Shown here: in pieces, positions 54,044 through 62,456 of the stretch
Layout: each line of letters begins with the position of its first letter
Position numbering within the stretch: the first letter of the stretch is position 1
DNA from: Spodoptera frugiperda
Lineage: Eukaryota > Arthropoda > Insecta > Lepidoptera > Noctuidae
Assembly: GCF_023101765.2 (NCBI RefSeq)
Contig: NC_064215.1
Location: 1,054,001 to 1,118,000, forward strand
Length of the DNA: 64,000 nt
Direction: 5' to 3'
Notes under the pieces: model-generated
What the model was told of the DNA's origin: nothing
The model's database searches: none
Seen by the model: the letters and a program-made list of their open reading frames with translations, nothing else
Program-made: the position numbers and the translations under genes

Positions 54044-55654
54044 CTGGAATGTGAGGAGGTGTGTTAGTAAACATTTACGTAAAGAAAATGCATTACAGGT
54101 ATCGGTACCGGATTTAATAATATGTAGATACTGAAAATTTTCCAGACATTTTTAGTAGCGTTGACTAATTCAATAGTTCTTGTTTTCAATTTACATCGAA
54201 TTCGATTGAATAAACGTAAACCTAATAAATTAATGAAATCAAAATTGTTATTGCTATTATCTACGGTCGAAAGGGAAATCGGGATTTTCCTCTCAAAGAT
54301 CCTATTCCGATAACATTGAACAAAAGTATTTTGTTAGCAATTGCCTAAATATTTCATAGGTGCATTACTTTTCTTGCAGCCGAGTGTAGATTGTTAAATC
54401 ACTCACTGTAGCCATTCATCGTACACAAAAACAAAATGTACGGTATAACATGCAGAATTTGCATGTTCTATCTTTTAAATAGTCTATATTATACGTGAAA
54501 TATATGGGGATTCTTAGCAAAATACTAGTGAGTAGTGAAGCTATGTACGGATTGCGGATTTGTGTTGATATACGGTTCTCCCAGTCACGTAGCCAATCCT
54601 AAATGCCTGGGTTTCAGCAATTAGGTATGCAGCTGAGAACTAAACAATCGATTTTCAGTACGGTTTTGCTTTATATCGGTTCGAAGTAGAACAGGTTACA
54701 GAAAATACGTATGAAGAAGTAGAAATGGTTCCCGTTCCCAATACTAGTCAGTCCTTAGACGCTATACTTAGTCACAATCACATAGGCATTAAGTTTTGGA
54801 AGATTCTTAGGCACAGTAGTGACTAGTGAAGTAGTGAGTAAAGCAGCCTAGCAACCACAAATAGTTCAAAAGAAATTATTGTAGCGCAAAAATTTTCTTG
54901 AAATTTTAAAACGAATATGTTTATTGAATCAACAAACTAGTGATGTGCCCAGAGTCCGAGTATAAACAAATGGAATCGATTGATTGACATTACTCTTAAA
55001 CGCGAGTACACGATCGAGTGGCCCCACTTATCTGAATTAAATCGATTCACAATTATTTTCGACTGAATGTTTATGATGGGACTGTTTACACGTTAACGAG
55101 CTGCTGGCCGAGACATAACATACCTATAAACCCTTTTTCTTAGCGCCGCCGAACTATTTCTGTTCCACACAAGATTTACTCTGCGATCTACGCAAATGAA
55201 ATTGTGAATAAACTGTTTATTTCATTTCGATGGAATGAAATATATTTGGCGATGTCCTTCGTGGTGGAGTTAAATAAATTATTGGAATGTTTGAAACACA
55301 AAACCTCATTCGCGAACGGTAGAGTTGGGCAGAAATTAACATTAGCCGAGGATAATGCAGTTAAATAATTTTACATTTAAGTTAAAGTTTAGGAAAAAGG
55401 TTAATCAAAATTAACACAGTTATACTTCGTTATCATTGACAAGCTATACACAGGTGCATAGTGACATATTTAGCGGAAATATGACGTAAACACCTAGCCA
55501 TGTATATTATTGATTTATCAAATAAAGATTATACCGAAGCACGAATCACCGTTACTCATCATTTTACCTGTAAAATTGAATGACTTAACCTAGTGCTAGT
55601 ATCTGATGTAAGCAGACACATCACTTAACAGTCATAAGACAATATCTAGCTTAA

Positions 55655-55758
55655 TGCCGCATTCAGAGACATTTAATGATTACTTAGTAACGATTTTGTA
55701 TCGAAAACAATTTCTAAGGACTGGGTTAAGTAACCATTAAATGATTCTGAGTGTGGCA
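55655..55758. mobile_element. MITE family M1, copy 2
   Basis: Its ends, TGCCGCATTCAGAG and CTGAGTGTGGCA, and interior (CGATTTTGTATCGAAAACAA, GGACTGGGTTAAGTAACCAT) match the reverse complement of the 11.3 kb copy. It is more diverged at its termini. Confidence 0.75.
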
Positions 55759-56091
55759 GTAATTCTAGTTATTGAATTTGAATGAGCTTAAGTCGCAGTT
55801 GCTAGAGCTGTATCTGCCGTATCAATATTATACGGGGGTCCCGCCCGGGCTACCTAACGTGCCTAAGCAAAAAATAAAAACTTCCCAATTTTTTGAAGAT
55901 AACAACAAAAGTCCAAATAATCAATTCCTTTTTCCGTGTACAGCATGCGTTCAAAACTTGGCAGCAACTTTAGGATAATTTGTCGTCATCGATATCATAA
56001 GGGCACCCAAACATGGGCTCACTCGCCCGTGGACTTTGAGCATATACAATAAATTACTGTTTTACTTACGGTGGTACCAACTATTGCAACG

Positions 56092-56271
56092 GGCCCAGTA
56101 GGGCTGATGCCTGATCCGGAGCTGCGGACTACCTAGCGGGTTTACCGGGGCTCCGGCTCGAAAAGCAGGAGAAGGAACGGGGTGGTTTTTAGTTAGTAAG
56201 AGTCTGACACTCCCTCTCGCCTCGCCCAAGGCGAGAGAAGTCATTGGATGATTTTTCCCCTCAAAAAAAGT
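56092..56271 (+). repeat. Poly(A)-tailed SINE-like retroposon, copy F, full length with TSD
   Basis: About 180 bp from GGCCCAGTAGGGCTGATGCC through GAGCTGCGGACTACCTAGCG, CTCCGGCTCGAAAAGCAGG and CTCCCTCTCGCCTCGCCCAA to ATTTTTCCCCTCAAAAAAAG. It is flanked by CAACTATTGCAACG (56078-56091) and CAACTACTGCAACG (56272-56285), a 14-bp target-site duplication with one mismatch. This copy defines the full element. Its reverse strand carries a spurious ORF. Confidence 0.9.
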
Positions 56272-56841
56272 CAACTACTGCAACGATACAAATTACTGGA
56301 TTAATCGAAATTATGGGATGCTATAAAGCGAAAAGTGTTAATTACGCAAATTGAATCGTACTGTGTATGTGATGGATGACTTAATTCACGGATGATTGAA
56401 CAACTTTCGATTCCTACCAGTTCAAGTACAATCACGCAGTTAGCACTATTATTAATTTCTCAATTAGCTCGTGTAATGCTCATTAATCAACGTGTCCGGT
56501 TGTCCGACGCATTTTTATTGCAATTCATAATTTTCCGTAAGTCATTGCCCTTGGATACATTATACATCATACGATGATAGATGTAAGCGGAAAGTATTTA
56601 TTATTTCAAAACTAGATATTCCGCGTGGTTTCACCCACTCTGCAAGTGCACTCTGCAATAGCAAGTAGTAATTACTACTTTTATTTCATTATTTTGGCAA
56701 TGTAGGTACTCTACTTATTGTTTTTATGTAAATTCGTCGCATTAATATTTAAAAGTCATACATTTTAAATTTCTCTTGTAATCATTTCTTTTAGGTACGT
56801 ATAACTTTCATGTATTAAAACATTGGGTATATGTATGACCC

Positions 56842-56991
56842 AGAGCTGCGGACTGCCTAGCAGGTTACCGGGGCTCCGGCTCGAAAAGCAGGAGTAGGAA
56901 CGGGGTGGTTTTTAGTCAGTAAGAGTCTGATGCTCCCTCTCGCCTCGCCCAAGGCGGGAGATGTCATTGAATGCCTTTCCCTACTTAAAAA
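56842..56991 (+). repeat. Poly(A)-tailed SINE-like retroposon, copy G
   Basis: From CAGAGCTGCGGACTGCCTAG to CCTTTCCCTACTTAAAAAAA, very similar to copy F. Possible short duplication ATATGTATG on both sides. Confidence 0.85.
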
Positions 56992-58051
56992 AACTAAATA
57001 TGTATGTACGCGGACCATAGCGTTCCATGAATTTAATATAATAGGCTGCTATAACCCTTAAATTAAAATTTGCATTTAATCACATTTCTGCTCTATTACC
57101 TCGTCAAGTTTAAGAGAGTAATTGTATCCATAATTAATTAATTATGCCTTACAACTGTACAATCAATTGTGGCCCTATTGTGAATTTAAGGCAATTATAA
57201 CCGGCCTAGAAGTTTCATGAGATGTGACCATGAATAAAGATAAATCATGATATGACCACATTGACCATGTTCTTAGAAACTGGGCAGTTTATGATCTACT
57301 TACCAAATACAGTTAAGTATAGTACATACGTACATGCAAAGTACAATAATCATGGCTCCATAACTTGATTTAAAATTCGTGAGGCTTAATTTAAAAACAT
57401 TTAATCATAGCTTGTCAAAGTCAAAGTCGATTAGACGTTTTCTGCTCGCTACCAGGGGTACTACTACTCTAATTCAGCGAAAAACTAAGTTTCTTCCGAA
57501 ACTTGGCAGATTGCATACTACAATTCTATTTATTGCGAACTTTCGTGAACAAAAATAAACGAATGAAATGAAGATAAATTAATTGGTTTTGATATGAAAT
57601 TAAAAATAAAACGTTATTTCAAGTAATTCTATTAGTAAATCAATAAAACCTACGGCCGAAGATTAAACGAAACTTCGGATTCGAGAACCGGAGTAGGCCC
57701 CCTGTTTCCTACTGAATGGTTTCTAATTAGCACAACATTGTAGTCTAATTGATGTAAATACTAAGCACCGCCTCCGAATAATGTAATTGTGATAATTTCC
57801 TTTATCATACGTACTTAGCACATGTCAATCACCGTTTTACATGTTGATTTATGTTACGCGCGCTTTTATCAAACATGGCGGTATCACTTGACCACCTGTG
57901 TCTGTGACGTGATCTACGTTAGAAAATTGTAATGAATTCTATAGAAACCATTATTAAATTTATTAGTTTACAAGTACCTATCAATTAACAGTTTTCGACA
58001 TTATAAAAAGAACTTATGCGGCGAAAATGACAATGTTGGCGCTAAATTTAC

Positions 58052-58074
58052 GCAAACGTCATAGTGACGTTTGC
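58052..58074. promoter_or_regulatory. CRE-like palindrome
   Basis: GCAAACGTCA, TAG, TGACGTTTGC: a perfect palindrome with 10-bp arms containing two inverted TGACGT half-sites of the CREB/ATF type. No adjacent gene was identified, so a regulatory role is only a possibility. Confidence 0.35.
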
Positions 58075-59595
58075 TGTCAAAAGTCAAAGACATTTCATCG
58101 AAACTTTTACAAATGATCAGGATTGAGGCACAGTTGTTCACACAATGCCAATGTTGGATAAAAGCATTAATTATAAATCCTCTATGAAAAAGGATTATGA
58201 CGTGGTTAATGTGTTTGTATTGATAAAGCGGCCGTCAATCGCTCGACTTGTGACCAATCGGTCAATGGGCCACTTATTGTTGACAAAGACCAGCTGATAC
58301 TTGTGACTAAATATTTGAACAGGCTTTTGTTCGGGGATTTTTGTGTTCTGTATGACTGTGATTGTCCACCCACGACAAGTACCAAATGTCAATAAGGTTG
58401 AAATTTTATCAGGCTTAATAATAAAAGAAATAATTTTCGACACCGGGCAGATTTGAGTAGTTAAAGCAACAAGAAATTAATAAAGAAAATAATTTAATTG
58501 TCAGTTTAAGGAGAGTCGTAATCTAAAACATCTGGCGGGAACAAGCTAGTAGTAAGTAGCACAGATTATTAATTCGAAAAATGAAATGATAATAAACAAT
58601 CTGCCTAAATTATCTATGACGCGTGCTATCTGATTAATGTATGCCATTTATTTGCTCGTCAGAAGACAATTGGTGCATCACATTACGGAGCTCCGTTGCT
58701 ACCGGACCTGGTGGGACGACGAGCTCGCGTGACCACGCCAGCACCAATATAAATCGATCAGGAGATCTGCAGTTACTGTTCCACTCTGTTACCTTAGTAC
58801 TTAGAGATGTAATTAGTATAACTAGTGTAAGTTTATAGTTATAGTGAATGTTTTTAGTTATGCTTTCAGCCTAATGGGGCACGATTAAGTCTAAGTGGTG
58901 CTGATAATTTCATTGCACGGGGCAGACTTCTATTAAATGTGCATCATACACGAGATACTCGTAAATATACGGAAACCGATTGTAATTATAGATAACTAAA
59001 CAATATCCGCACCCAAGAGAAAAAAACGCAAAAATGTTTTTGACGGCAGCACTTCATACTACTGCAATAGAACAAAAATGTTCAATGGATTTTTGATTTT
59101 ATTACCAAACTATAAAGTTGAAAAACGATTAAAACAGTGACATATTAGGGATAGCTTAATTTGCGGGCGTCTGGTACACTGGAAACATTAATTTATCAGA
59201 ACGACACGACACGTTAGTTCTCGGCACATGTTTATTTTCCGAGTGTCCCGTAGGTCGACGGTCAACTGTCCGGCGATAGACAGTTTGATTGATCTGCCTA
59301 CCCTCTGCGCAGTGTCGGCGTAAATCTTCGTAATTAATCTGTCCCGTATCTGCCATTTTGTGATAACGCTAGAAGAAAAAACGCTAATGGCGAGAATGAT
59401 AATGGAACTGAATGATTGGCAGGCCATTTCTCTGCGCGTCGAGGATTGTGGAGCATAGGTAATGTATGTATGGTAGATAGAATCCATTACTACTAGGGGA
59501 AAACTATCATATGTAGGGTGATGGACGAATGGATATTTGTTAGTCTTCCAGGAAAATATATTGAACGGAATTTGGCGATAAGTATTTGGCATCTT

Positions 59596-59682
59596 TTTTT
59601 TTGCGAGCGGAAAATAATTTAATGACTTCTCCCGCCTTGGTTTGGAAGAGACCCAGTTTCTACTCTTGCTTTTCGAGCTCAG
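59596..59682 (-). repeat. Poly(A)-tailed SINE-like retroposon, copy H, 5'-truncated with 16-bp TSD
   Basis: The element begins with an oligo-T run, contains GACTTCTCCCGCCTTGG and CTCTTGCTTTTCGAGCTC, and is flanked by identical AAGTATTTGGCATCTT at 59580-59595 and 59683-59698. The perfect duplication and poly(A) end show a relatively recent target-primed insertion. Confidence 0.9.
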
Positions 59683-60129
59683 AAGTATTTGGCATCTTAA
59701 CCTTTATGTAGGTTATTATATTATAGGATGAAACCACAAAGTTGTAGGATGATGACAGATGACAATCTTATCATTAAACTAAGATTTGAGTTATGAATAC
59801 AAAGTATTTTTTATCGATCGTCTTCATAACTTATTCATACAATTACTGGATCAATCAGAATCCAGCTTCGAATATATTTATAAGACCGACTATTAACTAC
59901 CTATACTAAGAAATAATACGATTTGATCCATTTCGCTCCTTAATTTAACCAAAATGGTTATGCCCAAGGCGTTATAGTTAAAGTAAACTCTAACAAAATA
60001 AAAACAATAATATTATGTTTTGTGAGTGTTTGGGCTTCCCAACATGATGAATTTATTGATCAGTTTCCTTCCTTATTATGTAAAAAAAATATGCAATGAA
60101 GGTATTTATGATTTTTCTATTTTCATGTC

Positions 60130-60622
60130 TTAGGCCGGGACTCCACCAAAGCGGAGACGAGACGAGCGGAGAGGAGATGTTTTTTAAACAACCAATAGAA
60201 TTGAGTTATTGACACGTCTCCTCTCCGCTCAGCTTCAGTGGAGATCGCTGTGCGGAGATGTGTAATATTTGTATGTCGCGATGGAAGCGGAGATGTGAGC
60301 TGTGCGCGGACGACGCGCAGTGGAGACGAGAGATGTGAGCGGCGTGCAGTGAGCGATGTCACCCTCCCCCCTCTCGCCCGCTAGCAACCCGCAGAACCCC
60401 GCGCGCGCGCAGCCGCAGCGACATCGTCTACCTTTCGTGTCAGAATGCGTACTGAGCACTCAACGCCCCGCACCCGAGCTGAAAAACATCTCTTCTCGCA
60501 CAGCACACAGCACACCGCACACATCTCCGCTTTGGTGGAGTCCCGCGAGCTGAAAAACATCTCTTCTCGCACAGCACACAGCACACCGCACACATCTCTG
60601 CTTTGGTGGAGTCCCGGCCTAA
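60130..60622. mobile_element. 493-bp MITE-like element with long inverted ends and subterminal repeats
   Basis: The ends TTAGGCCGGGACTCCACC (60130) and GGTGGAGTCCCGGCCTAA (to 60622) are perfect inverted repeats, and they extend inward with AAAGC(G/A)GAGA. A TA dinucleotide at each border may be the target duplication. The interior has many GAGATGT-type motifs on one side and their complements (ACATCTC) on the other. A 71-bp unit including the right end is duplicated in tandem (60476-60546 and 60547-60617, one visible mismatch). No transposase frame is present, so it is non-autonomous. The small ORFs here are artefacts of these repeats. Confidence 0.85.
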
Positions 60623-61139
60623 TGCTGGCCAAGAGTTGAGATATCGTGCGTCATTGTCTGTCTGGGATTGACTTTCGGTTCGCGCAATATGCAATTTTAC
60701 TAGGTTTAAAATTTTCGAAATATGCGGTAATTTAATGTACTTAGAAAATCGCTTTCTCCTATTATACAATGACTAATGATCGTTACTAACCTTGACATGT
60801 TTTGTGTAACAAAAGTTGTTTACTCATAATGACATTATCAAGGAATAGCTTTTAATAATTAATATAATTATGTATTTATATAATTTCAGTTACGTGGATT
60901 GTGGTTTGCGGTCGCGTAGAAAACGTATTGCTTTACTTAATATTACTTAGTTACAATAACAAATTGACAACAATGTCAAGAATATTCGTTTATTCAGCTA
61001 CAATCTGCTACCAGTTGCATATTTAGACCCATTTTACGTCCGACTGGTAATATTATATGTAATACATAATTAAACATAAGATATAAATAAAATAGCTGTT
61101 ACTTATTAGGATTTTCAACAATTTCTGTGTCGTAGAGTT
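60623..61139. other. Intergenic AT-rich spacer
   Basis: Nothing recognisable between the MITE and the R3 repeat. Confidence 0.6.
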
Positions 61140-61332
61140 ATGCCTCGGCGCGAATGGGCTGTCTCGACCGGATTGATACCTCAAGAAGCCTCAAAGAAAA
61201 CCGATGTAAAACAACGCTTGCGTTGTGTTTCTGTGAGTGAAGTTACCGGAAGCCCAATTTCCCAATCTTCCCAATCCCTGATTCCCCCAACAACCCTTAA
61301 ATTCTTAACTCCAAAAGGCCGGCTTAGACCAT
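61140..61332 (-). repeat. Dispersed repeat family R3, copy 2
   Basis: This is the reverse complement of the tektin-intron copy: CGGCGCGAATGGGC, then ACAACGCTTGCGTTGT, GTGAGTGAAGTTACCGGAAG, CCCAATCTTCCCAATCCC and CCCTTAAATTCTTAACTCC occur in the matching order. Confidence 0.8.
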
Positions 61333-62088
61333 AACAAAAAGTGAGAAAATGTGGTACATGACAAATGCTTCTGAGTCATACGACTATTATCACAGTTTAT
61401 TACAAACAGATGTACTTATTGCTAAGGAATCTCTAAGATTTTATTTATTGACTTCTGCTTTAAATCTTGAAAGCTGTTGAACAAAGGAAATACTCCACTA
61501 ACGGTCCGCTAAAAGTTATAGTGCTCAATTCTAAGCAGTCTAAGCTTCTAGCTTCTATAAGATATAACTACGTATACCGTAGAAACAGTTTCTAATCCAC
61601 TAACAAAGGCTGTCTATTTGTTGCAATCTATTTATAGGTGAGTGCTGAGTACATAGTACATAGGGGGTGTTATTGTGTGCGGATGTCCCTCGGCGCGGCT
61701 AATTGCCACCGCTTAATATACTTCGTAGCAAATGGGAACACATCTAGCCACCTACTGAAGTACTGGTATAGGGTATATCATTGTATTGTTGAGGATATGA
61801 CTCCTCGTCTGCCTTTAGGGAGGAGAATGGCTTTTCGTTTAAGGATATTTTATCTTTTTTGGTAAAAGGAAATACCATAGTAAACAAACTATTGGGAATG
61901 CGTTTTTGGTCATAATAACCAGTATGGTTGTGTTTCTTCCACGTTGCAATGGATTTTCCTGTGCGAAACCACAGATAGAGTTAGTAAGTAGTTGATAAAG
62001 GTATAGCTGTTTTATTGCAACATTTATTATAAATAAGTATTATAAGCCAAACTTTTTTGTAAACGGTTTCGATCCCCACCACCTCCTA
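61333..62088. other. Region probably containing the U3 part of a 5' LTR
   Basis: No gene. The left LTR edge of the downstream retrotransposon must lie here, but it cannot be placed because the 3' LTR is outside the window. Confidence 0.4.
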
Positions 62089-62096
62089 TAAAAGCG
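62089..62096 (+). promoter_or_regulatory. LTR TATA box
   Basis: TATAAAAG just upstream of a GC-rich stretch (CGGCCGCTCAGTTGC) whose TCAGTT, about 14 bp after the TATA box, or the following CATTCGTTCA could hold the initiator. Confidence 0.6.
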
Positions 62097-62317
62097 GCCG
62101 CTCAGTTGCATTCGTTCACTTGCTGCTGGGTCGTCGAGTAGAAAGGTGGTTGGCATCGATACTGTAAGTCTGTTCCTTTTTGCTTATCATTATTTTTCTG
62201 ATTTTGCTTATAATTAATTGTGCTGATTTTGTGTTGGAGAATTAACGGTTGTTTTGTGTTGTTTACTTGAATTATTTTAGGTTATAGTGAAATTATTGTT
62301 AAATTAAGTTAATTTAT

Positions 62318-62323
62318 AATAAA
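62318..62323 (+). terminator. LTR poly(A) signal
   Basis: AATAAA in TTTATAATAAAAACTAG, followed within 35 bp by a run of T residues. Confidence 0.5.
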
Positions 62324-62386
62324 AACTAGTTAAGTTCGTTGTAATCTGTCTTTTTTTTTAATATTTAACACTTCTGGTTGCTAAAA

Positions 62387-62399
62387 TCAGAAGTGGGAT
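62387..62399 (+). other. Candidate primer binding site (tRNA-Leu-like)
   Basis: TCAGAAGTGGGAT is complementary to the CCCACTTCTGA portion at the 3' side of eukaryotic tRNA-Leu (recalled). In typical leucine-primed elements a TGGTG precedes it; here TGGTTGCTAAAA does, so either the site is internal to the tRNA or the tRNA end differs. The flanking CTTCTG and CAGAAG also form a short inverted repeat. Confidence 0.45.
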
Positions 62400-62456
62400 A
62401 GGATTTCGCTCACAAATAGCCTTGTTAGATAAAAACAACCGTTAATTTTCATAATT

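Larger units (their letters stand above)
54044..60129. other. Repeat-dense region upstream of the visible GPCR exons
   Basis: This is either the next GPCR intron or intergenic DNA. It contains MITE M1 copy 2, three SINE copies and a CRE-like palindrome. I searched the minus strand for a hydrophobic exon ending in a phase-1 donor that could supply TM1 and found none I could support. Confidence 0.6.

Noticed and set aside
56062..56274. 70-residue minus-strand ORF
   Set aside because: It is entirely the reverse complement of SINE copy F plus its target-site duplication.
59188..59592. 134-residue minus-strand ORF, considered as the missing GPCR N-terminal exon
   Set aside because: It has only a short hydrophobic stretch, no matching phase-1 donor after a TM1-like sequence, and no recognisable similarity.
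60235..60769. Several overlapping ORFs on both strands
   Set aside because: They are generated by the inverted and tandem repeats of the MITE at 60130-60622; their repeated peptides match the 71-bp duplication.
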